NCBI GenBank assembly: GCA_036489975.1 | Contig: DASXES010000135.1 | Coordinates: 62,001-126,000 of the forward strand | DNA from: Roseiarcus sp036489975 | GTDB taxonomy: Bacteria; Pseudomonadota; Alphaproteobacteria; Rhizobiales; Beijerinckiaceae | Reading direction: 5' to 3' | DNA length: 64,000 bases | Shown here: one piece after another, positions 24,106-32,680 of the stretch | Numbering within the stretch: position 1 is the stretch's first letter | How the letters are laid out: the number at the start of each line of letters is the position of its first letter | The notes under the pieces: model-generated | Told to the model about the DNA's origin: nothing | Databases searched by the model: none | Seen by the model: the letters and a program-made list of their open reading frames with translations, nothing else | Made by a program: the position numbers and the translations under genes

Positions 24106-25086
24106 GTGGACGCAGCTGAATTGGATGGGCTCGCCGCGTCGCTCGGCCAGAGCCCGGCGCTCGCGGCCAAAGCCGATATCGGCCTCGTCGCGGAGCGGCT
24201 CGGTCTTGCGTCGGCGGCGATCCGCGTGGGCGACGATTGCGCCGCGATTCCCGATGGCGACGGGCATCTCCTGTTTGCGATCGAGGGTTTCATCAACGCC
24301 TTCGTCGCCGCCGACCCATGGTTCGCCGGCTGGTGCGGGGTCATGGTCAATATCTCGGACATAGCCGCGATGGGCGGGCGGGCGCTCGCTGTCGTCGACG
24401 CGGTGTGGGCCGACGGAGAAGCCTCGGCCGCCGCCATTCTCGAAGGCATGAGCGCGGCCTCCGACGCGTACGGCGTCCCGGTCGTCGGGGGCCACACCAA
24501 TCTCAGAAACGCGGTGACTCAACTCGCGGTCGCCGTGATCGGCCGCGCAGGATCGCGTCTCTTGACCAGCTTCGACGCACAGCCCGGCGACGCGCTCGTC
24601 GCCGCGATCGATCATCGCGGCGCCTATCGCAAGCCGTTTGACAACTGGCAGGCGGCGCTCGGGGCGCCGCGCGAGCGGCTGCGCGCGGATCTTGCGCTGC
24701 TGCCGGCAATCGCCGAGCGCGGCCTCGCCCGCGCCGCCAAGGACATCAGCCAGGGCGGCGTGCCCGGCACCGCAGCGATGCTCGCCGAAAGCTCCGGCGT
24801 TGCGATCGACATCGATCTCGACGCGATCGAGCCGCCGCCCGACGTTCCACTCGAACAATGGCTCAAGACCTTTCCCAGTTTCGGCTTTCTCCTGTCCGTC
24901 CCGCGAATCTCGCTCGACGCGGCGCTTAAACTCTTTCGCGACCGCGACATCCACGCCGGTGTCATCGGCGAGGTTCGAAGCGGGAGCGAGGTCGCGCTCG
25001 TCTCGGGCGGCCGGCGCGCGGTCCTGCGCGACTTCCGGCGCGACCGGCTCATGGGGCTCTCCCGCGTGGCGGACCTGGTCGGATGA
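24106..25086 (+). CDS. Sll0787 family AIR-synthase-like protein
   Basis: A 326-residue PurM/ThiL/SelD-fold protein starting with GTG at 24106, one base after the previous stop. The ATP/Mg-binding N-terminus is recognisable: IRVGDDCAAIPDGDG near residue 42 and VNISDIAAMGG near 83, with GGHTNLR further on. Such enzymes activate carbonyl or amide oxygens with ATP. In the Nit1C cluster the substrate is unknown; a role in modifying the product of the radical SAM step is a guess. Confidence 0.86.
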   Translation: MDAAELDGLAASLGQSPALAAKADIGLVAERLGLASAAIRVGDDCAAIPDGDGHLLFAIEGFINAFVAADPWFAGWCGVMVNISDIAAMGGRALAVVDAVWADGEASAAAILEGMSAASDAYGVPVVGGHTNLRNAVTQLAVAVIGRAGSRLLTSFDAQPGDALVAAIDHRGAYRKPFDNWQAALGAPRERLRADLALLPAIAERGLARAAKDISQGGVPGTAAMLAESSGVAIDIDLDAIEPPPDVPLEQWLKTFPSFGFLLSVPRISLDAALKLFRDRDIHAGVIGEVRSGSEVALVSGGRRAVLRDFRRDRLMGLSRVADLVG

Positions 25087-26246
25087 AAGGTCCGCTCCGC
25101 ATCGCCATGCTCGCCCATTCCACCAATCCGCGCGGCGGCGTCGTGCACGCGATGCAGGTGGCCGAGGCGTTGACCGAGCTCGGATGCGAAGTCGTGCTGC
25201 ATGCCCCGGATGCAAAAGGCCAGGGCTTCTTCCGCGCGCCGAAGTGCGAGGCGCGGGCGTTCCCCGTCGGACCTGCGCCGGCTGGGACGTTCGCGATGGT
25301 CGAGCAGCGCGTCGAGGACTATGTCGCGCATTTCTCGCTTCCCCGGAATCGCAGCTTCGACATTTATCACGCGCAGGACGGAATCTCGGGCAACGCGCTC
25401 GCTGCGCTCAAGCAGCGCGGCCTGATCAGCGCGTTCGTGCGCACGGTGCATCACATCGACGATTTCCCCGACGCGCGGATCGCGCGTCTGCAGTCGCGCG
25501 CCATCCACGCAGCGGATGCGTGCGTCACGGTCAGCGCGCTGTGGCGCGACCGCCTGGCCCAAACCTTTGGAATTCGAGCGACTGTCTGCGGCAATGGCGT
25601 CGATATCGGCCGCTTCCGCCCCGACCGCGACGGAAGCGAGGACGAGCTGCGCGGCCGTCTCGGAATCGGGCCCGGGCCCGTGTTCCTCAGCGTCGGCGGC
25701 ATCGAAGAGCGCAAGAACACGCTGAACCTTCTCGATGCTTTCGCGCGGCTCCTCGTCGTTCGGCCCGACGCGAAGCTTGTCATCGCGGGTGGCGCGAGCC
25801 TGCTCGATCATGGGCGATATCAAAAAAAATTCCGCTCGCGTCTCGTCGCGATGGGCGAAGCCGCCGCTTCGGTGTGCCTGCTCGGGATCATCGCCGACGC
25901 CGACATGCCCCGCCTGTACCGGCTCGCGTCGGCGCTGGCGTTCGTGTCGGTCAAGGAAGGATTCGGGCTCTGTGTGCTCGAGGCGATGGCGAGCGGCGTT
26001 CCCGTCGTGGTTTCGGCGATCGAGCCGTTCACGGGCTACCTCTCGGCAGAGGACGCGATCTGGTGCGATCCCTTAAGCGTCGGGTCAATCGCAGAGGCGA
26101 TGGCGCTTGCGCTCGACGAAAAGTTCGCCGCTCCACTGCGCGGGCGCGGGCGCGGGTGCGCGCTCGCGGCGGGCTTCAACTGGCGCGCGGTCGCGCGAGC
26201 CCACGAGCCAGTCTACCAGCGCATGATGGAGGTCGCTCATGCCTGA
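25083..26246 (+). CDS. MSMEG_0565 family glycosyltransferase (GT4-like)
   Basis: A 387-residue retaining glycosyltransferase. The N-terminus MKGPLRIAMLAHSTNPRGGV holds the acceptor-side glycine-rich loop, and VKEGFGLCVLEAMASGVPVV is the EX7E donor motif of the GT4 family. It overlaps the preceding gene by 4 bp and the next by 8 bp. Presence of a glycosyltransferase in a nitrile cluster hints that a glycosylated small molecule is made or degraded. Confidence 0.87.
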   Translation: MKGPLRIAMLAHSTNPRGGVVHAMQVAEALTELGCEVVLHAPDAKGQGFFRAPKCEARAFPVGPAPAGTFAMVEQRVEDYVAHFSLPRNRSFDIYHAQDGISGNALAALKQRGLISAFVRTVHHIDDFPDARIARLQSRAIHAADACVTVSALWRDRLAQTFGIRATVCGNGVDIGRFRPDRDGSEDELRGRLGIGPGPVFLSVGGIEERKNTLNLLDAFARLLVVRPDAKLVIAGGASLLDHGRYQKKFRSRLVAMGEAAASVCLLGIIADADMPRLYRLASALAFVSVKEGFGLCVLEAMASGVPVVVSAIEPFTGYLSAEDAIWCDPLSVGSIAEAMALALDEKFAAPLRGRGRGCALAAGFNWRAVARAHEPVYQRMMEVAHA

Positions 26247-26526
26247 GATGCGGTTTGTCGTGCGCTGGCCCGACGGCGCGAAGGACACATGCTATTCGCC
26301 CTCGCTCGTCATCAAGGACTATTTCCGCGAGGGCGGGACGTATGCGCTCGGGGATTTCGTGGCGCTAAGCCGCGAGGCGCTCATGGTCGCCTCCGATCGG
26401 GTGAAGGCGAAATACGGTCATGCCTGCTCGCTGGCGCTCGGCCAGCTCGCCGAGATCGAACGCATCGCGAGCCGCTTCGCCGATGAGACTGACGCGAAAG
26501 TAGCGTGCGAGCGCTTTCTCTTTTAA
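26239..26526 (+). CDS. MSMEG_0570 family nitrogen starvation response protein
   Basis: A 95-residue soluble protein with the family-defining MRFVVRWPDGAKDTCYSPSL at the start and YFREGGTYALGDFV in the centre. It is found only in Nit1C clusters and has no assigned function. One or two cysteines (DTCYSP, GHACSL) could matter. It overlaps the glycosyltransferase gene by 8 bp. Confidence 0.85.
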   Translation: MPEMRFVVRWPDGAKDTCYSPSLVIKDYFREGGTYALGDFVALSREALMVASDRVKAKYGHACSLALGQLAEIERIASRFADETDAKVACERFLF

Positions 26527-26543
26527 CGACGGGGACCTTTGCG

Positions 26544-27803
26544 ATGGACGCCAGCACGCGTTTCGAGCCGCATTATCGCGCTGTCGTCGCGGGAGGAGGA
26601 CAGGCGGGTCTCTGCGCCAGCCATTTCCTCAGCGAGGCGGGAATCGACCATGTCGTGTTCGAGAAGAAGACGATCATGCACAAATGGCGCGAGGAGCGGT
26701 GGGACGCCTTCTGCCTCGTCACGCCGAACTGGCAATGCCAGCTGCCGGGGCACGCCTATGACGGTCCCCAGCCGCGCGGCTTCATGGTGAAACACGAGAT
26801 CCTTGACTATCTCGACGGCTTCGCGCGCAAGCGCAGGCCGCACGTGCGCGAGCATGTCGCGGTGCTGGCCATCGAGAAGCAGGGCGAGCGCTTCCACGTT
26901 CTCACTTCGGACGGCGCGTGCACCGCCGACGCTGTTTTTCTCGCAACCAGCCTCTACGGTCATCCGAGCAGGCCGCGCGCCGCGGAACGGGTTGCCGAAT
27001 CGATCCTTCAGATCCACTCGGCCGAGTATCGCAATCCGGCGGTCCTGCCCGCTGGCTCGGTCGTGGTCGTCGGCTCCGGGCAGTCGGGCGCGCAGATCGC
27101 CGAGGACCTGCACCTCGCGGGCCGCAAGGTGCACCTCGTGACCGGGAACGCGCCGCGCTGCGCGCGCTTCTATCGGGGGCGCGACGTGGTCGACTGGCTG
27201 TGGGACATCGGCCAATACGCGATCACGGTGGCGGACGATGGCATGGGCCACAAACGACACGACACCAATCACTATCTCACCGGCCGCGACGGAGGGCGCG
27301 ACATCGACCTTCGCGCCTTTGCAGGAGAGGGCATGTCGCTTTACGGCCGGCTCAGCGCGATAGCCGGCGGCAAAATGCTGTTCGAGCCGAACCTCAAGTC
27401 CAACCTCGACGAAGCCGACCGAGTCTATAACGGCATCAACGCGCTGATCGACCGGCACATCGCGGAGAAGGGGGTCGCCGCGCCGGAGGGAGAGCCTTAC
27501 GTTCCGATCTGGGAGCCGACTCAAGAGCCAGCCGAGCTCGACCTCGGCGCCGCCGGGGTGAGCGCTGTCATCTGGGCGACCGGCTTCGCCCCCGACTGGT
27601 CATACGCCCGTCTCCCGATCTTCGACGGGACCGGTTATCCGGTGAACCGGCGCGGCGTGACCACTGTCCCCGGCGTCTACGTGCTGGGGTTGCCTTGGCT
27701 TTGGACCTGGGGATCGGGACGCTTCCTCAGCGTCGGGCGCGACGCCGGGCATGTTGTCAGCCACGAAGTCAAACGGAAAGTGGCGCAGGACGTCGATCGC
27801 TGA
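26544..27803 (+). CDS. MSMEG_0569 family flavin-dependent oxidoreductase
   Basis: A 419-residue FAD/NAD(P)H oxidoreductase related to flavin monooxygenases. It has the FAD loop VAGGGQAGLCASHFL at about residue 12, a second Rossmann motif VVVGSGQSGAQIAEDL near 173 for NADPH, and the C-terminal ATGF (WATGFAPDWSYARLP). The ATG at 26544 is 17 bases after the previous stop and has GGGGAC upstream; a longer in-frame start at 26505 overlaps the previous gene and is less likely. It is the last Nit1C gene. Confidence 0.88.
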   Translation: MDASTRFEPHYRAVVAGGGQAGLCASHFLSEAGIDHVVFEKKTIMHKWREERWDAFCLVTPNWQCQLPGHAYDGPQPRGFMVKHEILDYLDGFARKRRPHVREHVAVLAIEKQGERFHVLTSDGACTADAVFLATSLYGHPSRPRAAERVAESILQIHSAEYRNPAVLPAGSVVVVGSGQSGAQIAEDLHLAGRKVHLVTGNAPRCARFYRGRDVVDWLWDIGQYAITVADDGMGHKRHDTNHYLTGRDGGRDIDLRAFAGEGMSLYGRLSAIAGGKMLFEPNLKSNLDEADRVYNGINALIDRHIAEKGVAAPEGEPYVPIWEPTQEPAELDLGAAGVSAVIWATGFAPDWSYARLPIFDGTGYPVNRRGVTTVPGVYVLGLPWLWTWGSGRFLSVGRDAGHVVSHEVKRKVAQDVDR

Positions 27804-27804
27804 C

Positions 27805-27840
27805 GGTTCAGCGCGCTCTTGGTTTCGCGTTGGCTGAACC
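27805..27840 (+). terminator. Possible terminator hairpin after the Nit1C cluster
   Basis: GGTTCAGC (27805-27812) pairs with GCTGAACC (27833-27840) around a 20-base loop, two bases after the last stop codon. There is no T-run, so it may be a weak or Rho-assisted stop. It separates two converging operons. Confidence 0.35.
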
Positions 27841-27895
27841 CTCTCGGGCGCTGTACTTCTCGCTGCCCTGAAGCGCGCGGCGACCGGCGGGCAGG

Positions 27896-28684
27896 CTATC
27901 GCCAGGTCCAGGTCATCGACGCGACGAGCGGAGAATCGGGCGTGACAATGCGTGGATTGGGCATGTTCAGAGAGTTCGGGGGCGCCGTCCACGGCTCGAT
28001 GCAGACGCCGGCGTCCTCCATGTCGTAAATGATCCAATCCTCACAGTCAGAACCGATGGTGAGCTCGAGTTCGCCCGGCCATCGCACGACCGGATCGGCG
28101 CGCAGGTCACGAAAACAGTAATCCCAAGGCCTCGGCGCCGGCGCCGTCAATGCGCCGCTGGGCAGGCCAGTCGAGTCATTGGCCCACATCAGTCCCGGCT
28201 CGACGTCGAGTTCGAGCTCGGCGGAGGCCGGCGTTCCGATGAGGCGGCGGGCGAACCAGGGATGCCAGCCGACCGCCGCCGGCATGGCCTCGCGCGCATG
28301 CACCTCGATGCGAAACGTCGCCCGCCCCTTGCTGAGCTCGGCGCGCTGGACCACACGGCACGGCCACGGCCATGGATCGCCGAGTTCGATGCTCAGTTCG
28401 CCTTCGCCGGTCACCCGCCACGGCCGATCGGTGACCAATCCGTGCAAGGCGTGCGGGCTGCTGTTGGCGGCGAACCGGCGCTGTGCGCCCTGATAATTCA
28501 GGGTCGCGTCGCGCAGGCGCCCAACCCACGGCGCGACCACGAAGCTGCCGAAGTGGAATATGTCCTTGCCATGCGTCACCAAGAGTTCGTGATCGCCGAC
28601 CCGGAACGAGCTCAGCCGGCCGCCGTCGTCCGGGTCGAAGGTCGCGGTGCACCCCTCCGCGGCAAGTCGCAGGGCCGCGGTCAT
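27896..28684 (-). CDS. Aldose 1-epimerase (mutarotase) family protein
   Basis: A 262-residue galactose-mutarotase-like protein, last gene of the minus-strand sugar block. Landmarks are GGRLSSFRVGDHELL near the N-terminus, FGSFVVAPWVGRLRD, then HALHGLVTDRPWRV with the substrate-contact histidine and VGWHPWFARRL with the second conserved histidine; CIEPWTAPPNSLN near the end gives the catalytic glutamate. It would interconvert alpha and beta anomers of an imported sugar. Its ATG overlaps the SDR stop in ATGA. Confidence 0.88.
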   Translation of the reverse strand: MTAALRLAAEGCTATFDPDDGGRLSSFRVGDHELLVTHGKDIFHFGSFVVAPWVGRLRDATLNYQGAQRRFAANSSPHALHGLVTDRPWRVTGEGELSIELGDPWPWPCRVVQRAELSKGRATFRIEVHAREAMPAAVGWHPWFARRLIGTPASAELELDVEPGLMWANDSTGLPSGALTAPAPRPWDYCFRDLRADPVVRWPGELELTIGSDCEDWIIYDMEDAGVCIEPWTAPPNSLNMPNPRIVTPDSPLVASMTWTWR

Positions 28685-29493
28685 TGCGAAGTCCATCCGC
28701 CGTCCACAACGAGAACCGTGCCGGTGACCATCCGGCCCGCGTTGGAGGCGAGGTAGATGACGGCGGCGGCCACGTCGCTGGTCAGCGCGAACTGGCCGAG
28801 CGGAATCTTGCCCAGCACAGCGGCCCGCGTCTCGGGCTCGTCCAGGATCGGCGCCGTTCCCGGCGTGTAGATGAAGGTCGGCGCGATGGCGTTGACCGTG
28901 ATCGCATTTTTCGCCCATTCGAGCGCCAGCGTCTTGGTCATCATGTTGAGCCCGCCCTTGCTGGCGCAATAAACCACCGCGTCGGGCAGACCCACAAGTC
29001 CGCCTTGCGAGCTGATGTTGATGATGCGGCCGCCCTGCCCCGACGCCGCCATCGCGCGCGCGACCGCCTGGGTCATGAAGAATGCTCCGCGCAGGTTCAC
29101 CGCCATCATCTCGTCCCAGTCGGCCTCGGTCACATCGAAGGCGGCGCGCGCAAAGCCGAGCCCTGCGTTGTTGACGAGGACATCGATGCGGCCGTGCGCG
29201 CTGACGATGTCCGAGACGGCTTCGCCGATCGCCGCGACGCTTCGCACGTCCAGCCGCTGGGGGTGCACGGTCAGACCGCGCGATTCGGCCTCCGAGGCGA
29301 CGGCGGCGGCGTCAGCGTATGTGCGTACGGTCGGCACGATGACGGCGCCCGTCTCCGCGAGCAGGATCGTCAGCTCGCGGCCGATTCCCTTCGACGCGCC
29401 GGTGACCACGACGACGCGGCCGCTGAGATCGAACTGTCGCGCGGCGGCGGCGATCGGCGCGGACTGAGTTTCGGTATCTGAGGCCAATTTCAT
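28681..29493 (-). CDS. SDR-family oxidoreductase
   Basis: A 270-residue classical short-chain dehydrogenase. The NAD(P) loop VTGASKGIGREL is at about residue 30, NNAGLGFA near 108, the catalytic serine in IINISSQGG and the YCASK pair (Tyr, Lys) near 175. It ends with the usual VVDGG. It sits between a ribose-type ABC transporter and an epimerase, so a sugar or polyol dehydrogenase is likely; the substrate is not evident. The gene is 51 bp downstream of the transporter. Confidence 0.88.
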   Translation of the reverse strand: MKLASDTETQSAPIAAAARQFDLSGRVVVVTGASKGIGRELTILLAETGAVIVPTVRTYADAAAVASEAESRGLTVHPQRLDVRSVAAIGEAVSDIVSAHGRIDVLVNNAGLGFARAAFDVTEADWDEMMAVNLRGAFFMTQAVARAMAASGQGGRIINISSQGGLVGLPDAVVYCASKGGLNMMTKTLALEWAKNAITVNAIAPTFIYTPGTAPILDEPETRAAVLGKIPLGQFALTSDVAAAVIYLASNAGRMVTGTVLVVDGGWTSQ

Positions 29494-29544
29494 CCTCTCG
29501 CGTTGAAAAACGCCCGCCGCGCCATGCGGCGTCCGTTACGACGA

Positions 29545-31428
29545 TCACCCCTGTGCAACAAGTTGAGTAATCCGCTCGATGTCCGCGTCGGCGATCGGGA
29601 ACTCGCCCATGACCCGGCCGCGCGCCAATACGACGACCTCGTCGGCCACCGACATCGCCTGCTGCAGATTGTGCATGATCAGGATGACGGCCTGTCCAGC
29701 GTCGCGAGCGCGCCGGACCTGATCGAGCACCTGCTCGGTCTGGCGAACGGCGAGCGCGGCCGTGGGCTCATCGAGAATCAGGCAGCGCGATCCGTAAACG
29801 ATCGCTCGCGCGATCGCGACGGCCTGCTTCTGGCCGCCGGACAATGTCGCCGCCGGGTCGCTCAGGCGGCGGCGCAGGTCGACCCCGAGCGCGGCCAAGG
29901 CGTCGGCGGCGATGCGGTCGGCCTTTTTCGCGTCATAGATGCGCAGCGGCCCGAACCGCTTGAGCGGTTCATTGCCCAGCACCATGTTGCGGGTGATCGA
30001 CATGAGGTCGCAGACCGCCAGGTCCTGGAACACCGTTGAAATGCCGGCCGCGCGCGCATCGTGCGCGCTGCGCAGCGTCACCCGGCGCCCGTCGACTTCG
30101 ATCGAACCGGAGGTCGGCTGGTAAACGCCCGAGAGCACCTTGATCAGCGTGCTCTTGCCGGCGCCGTTGTCGCCGAGCAGGGCCAGCACCTTGCGGGCGT
30201 GGGCCTCGATCGAGATGTTGCGCAGCGCGGTCACCGACTGGAAGGTCATCGTGACGTCGCGGAGCGCGACGACGGGCTCGGCCACGCCCGCGTCTCGCCG
30301 GGGGGCGTCGACTGTGGCCGCCTCGTCGAGGCGGGCGGCCCTGGCGAGCGAATGGTCCTCGTCGGCTATGATGCTTGGTTGTTCGGGCGGGGCCCGCTCG
30401 GGACTCATCACGAAGCGATCAATGACCATCCGGTTGATCAACACCGCAACGAGCACAACAACGCCAAGGAAGATGTTGACCCAATAGCCCTGAAGCCCGA
30501 CCAGCAGGAGGCCCGCATTGACCATGGCGTACATGAACGCGCCGAGCACGGTGCCGAGAACGCTGCCGTAACCCCCGGTGAGCAACGTGCCGCCGATGAC
30601 CGTCATCGCAATCGCGATGAGCTCCCAGCCAAAGCCACGGTTCGCGTCGATCGAGAAGTATTGCACGGCCACCACCACCCCGGCGACACCCGAGGTGAAG
30701 CCCGACAGAGCGAATAGCGTGACCGTCGTGCGAGCGACCGGCACGCCGAGATTCCTGGCCGCAGTGGGATTCTGCCCGATGGCGAAGGCCCAGTTCCCCA
30801 TGCGGGTGCGCAGCAGGAAGAATGTGGCGAGCGCCGCGACCACAAGGAACCAAAGCAGCGACATGCGATAGCCGAACAGATGCTTGCCTGCGATCACCTG
30901 CGCGTAGGACGCGGGAAACCTGACCACCACCGGAAAGCCGCTGGTGTTCATCGTCAGGACGCCGCGATAGACCAGCGACGTCGCCAGGGTGATGATGAAC
31001 GAGGGCAGCCCCGTGCGTACCTGGATGACGCCGTTGACGGCCCCGAGCGCGGCCCCAAACCCCAGCGTGCCAAGCAGAGTCACGACGGGCGGCAGGCCCA
31101 GGACGTTGCCGAAATAGTACATCGCCCACCCGGTCAGGCCGACGATTGCGCCAACCGAGAGGTCGAAGTGGCCTGCGATCATCAGCAAGGTGACGCCGAC
31201 GGCGACGATTCCGTATTGCGCCGCCAGGCTCGCGACATTGACGCCGTTGTACTGCGAGAGGAACAGATCCGGACGCAGGATCGAGAACACCACGAACGCC
31301 GCGACGAGGCCGCCCAGCGAGGCCAGTTCGGGACGTTGCAGAAGGCGGCGAAGCACGTCGAAGGCTCCGTATGCCGAGCCACGGGAGTTGGCGGACCCCG
31401 GCGGGCCGGCGATATTCGCCAGTGTCAC
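29545..31428 (-). CDS. Ribose/fructose-type ABC transporter: permease fused to ATPase
   Basis: One 627-residue polypeptide holds both transporter halves. Residues 35-335 are an RbsC/FrcC-type permease with about ten membrane helices (GVTLLMIAGHFDLSVGAIVG is the family hallmark). Residues 340-385 are a charged linker. Residues 385-627 are a single ATPase: Walker A GDNGAGKST (419-427), signature LSGGQKQ (529-535), Walker B LILDEPTAAL and H-loop His586. These are normally separate genes. No stop or frameshift lies between them, so it is a genuine fusion. It works with the binding protein 51 bp upstream. Confidence 0.9.
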   Translation of the reverse strand: MTLANIAGPPGSANSRGSAYGAFDVLRRLLQRPELASLGGLVAAFVVFSILRPDLFLSQYNGVNVASLAAQYGIVAVGVTLLMIAGHFDLSVGAIVGLTGWAMYYFGNVLGLPPVVTLLGTLGFGAALGAVNGVIQVRTGLPSFIITLATSLVYRGVLTMNTSGFPVVVRFPASYAQVIAGKHLFGYRMSLLWFLVVAALATFFLLRTRMGNWAFAIGQNPTAARNLGVPVARTTVTLFALSGFTSGVAGVVVAVQYFSIDANRGFGWELIAIAMTVIGGTLLTGGYGSVLGTVLGAFMYAMVNAGLLLVGLQGYWVNIFLGVVVLVAVLINRMVIDRFVMSPERAPPEQPSIIADEDHSLARAARLDEAATVDAPRRDAGVAEPVVALRDVTMTFQSVTALRNISIEAHARKVLALLGDNGAGKSTLIKVLSGVYQPTSGSIEVDGRRVTLRSAHDARAAGISTVFQDLAVCDLMSITRNMVLGNEPLKRFGPLRIYDAKKADRIAADALAALGVDLRRRLSDPAATLSGGQKQAVAIARAIVYGSRCLILDEPTAALAVRQTEQVLDQVRRARDAGQAVILIMHNLQQAMSVADEVVVLARGRVMGEFPIADADIERITQLVAQG

Positions 31429-31479
31429 CGAGCTCGCACGGCGGTCAAACCGCCACGGGAGCTCTGCCCTGCGCCAATG

Positions 31480-32472
31480 TCAGCGAACTCCCGCAGCGGC
31501 CAGCCCGGCGACGGCGTCGGCGTTGGCCTTGTCGACGATCTGGGGACCGGTCAGGAAGTAGTTCGACTGGATGAGGCCATACCTGATGTAGTGCACGAGC
31601 TCGAGCACCGAGATGTAGCCGCGCCACCACCCCTGCTGGTCCATCGTAAAGTCGAGATCGCCTTTCTGGATCATCCCGACGATATCGGGGCTGACATCGA
31701 AGCCCGCGGTTTGCAGGGGCCGTCCGACGGCCTGCTTGGCGGCGACCAGTCCAGCGGTTGCGGGTTGCCCGGTGGCGACGGCTGCGTCAACATCGGGATG
31801 CGAGCGCAGGTACGCCTCGACGATCGAGGCGGTCTTGCCCGGATCCGGGTCGCCGGCGACGTGATCGTACTTGGCGCCTTTCGCCTTGGCGACCTGCTCC
31901 ATGCCCGCGCAGCGTTCGCTCTGGGTGCCGTCGCCAACCTCCTCCTGGACGCAGATCATCGATTTCGCGCCCTTCTCGGCGAAGCGATCGGCGGCCATCT
32001 GGCCCGCGGCGTATTCGTCGGCCCCGACACGCGAGACGTAAACGTCGTTGGGGTCGCGCAACGGCTTGTCCTTGACGCTCGGCGCGGGATTGAAAGCGAC
32101 CGCAACGCCCTTGTCCTTCGCCTCCTTCGCCACCGCGTCGAGGTCGCCGATGCCAAGAATCAGAATGCCGTCAGGCTTCGCCGCGATCGTCTCCTCGATC
32201 TTCTCGGTGTACGACGCGAGGTCGACGCTGGCCGGGTAGACATATTTAACGTCGACCCCGAGATCCTTGCCGGCCTGCTGGGCGCCGTTGTTCAGCACGC
32301 GAAAAAATCCGGAACTTGGATCGGCGAGTCCTTCGACATAGATCGTGAGGCGCTTGCCCTTGGTTAAATCGCCGGGGTAGTTCGCCGATTCCGCGTGAGC
32401 CCGGGGAGGCGGCGAAACACTCGCCGCCATCGCCAACCCTAGCAGCGAGACAAGCGTAGTCATGGTCTTCAT
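31480..32472 (-). CDS. Ribose/allose-type periplasmic sugar-binding protein
   Basis: A 330-residue binding protein with a signal peptide cleaved after PRAHA. The mature protein has the two-lobed fold of family 2 (RbsB-like) binding proteins: RLTIYVEGLADPSSGFFRVL, then KPDGILILGIGDLDAV, DPNDVYVSRVGADEYAAGQM and MDQQGWWRGYISVLELVHYI. The ligand is probably a monosaccharide or polyol. It starts the second sugar block, 208 bp after dhaK; a TTGACA at 32533-32528 on the minus strand may belong to its promoter. Confidence 0.87.
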   Translation of the reverse strand: MKTMTTLVSLLGLAMAASVSPPPRAHAESANYPGDLTKGKRLTIYVEGLADPSSGFFRVLNNGAQQAGKDLGVDVKYVYPASVDLASYTEKIEETIAAKPDGILILGIGDLDAVAKEAKDKGVAVAFNPAPSVKDKPLRDPNDVYVSRVGADEYAAGQMAADRFAEKGAKSMICVQEEVGDGTQSERCAGMEQVAKAKGAKYDHVAGDPDPGKTASIVEAYLRSHPDVDAAVATGQPATAGLVAAKQAVGRPLQTAGFDVSPDIVGMIQKGDLDFTMDQQGWWRGYISVLELVHYIRYGLIQSNYFLTGPQIVDKANADAVAGLAAAGVR

Positions 32473-32680
32473 GTGACGAACCTTTGGGCCGGAGGTCGCG
32501 GAAGACTGTCAGGCTTGCGGTTGAGGTTGTCAACGCATTGGAGATGGCACGCCGAAAGCGACGGCGGGACCGCGGCGGCCTCATGCGGCTGAACGATTGC
32601 GGTTCTGGCTGGTCAGCCTGGCGCCGCCAATCTCGATGCGCCTCCGGCCGGATAGCCAGCGTTACTCATGGGTCGATGGC

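Noticed and set aside
30880..32367. A 495-codon open frame on the plus strand
   Set aside because: It lies antisense to the permease-ATPase and sugar-binding genes, which have clear motifs; its composition is that of a shadow frame in GC-rich DNA.
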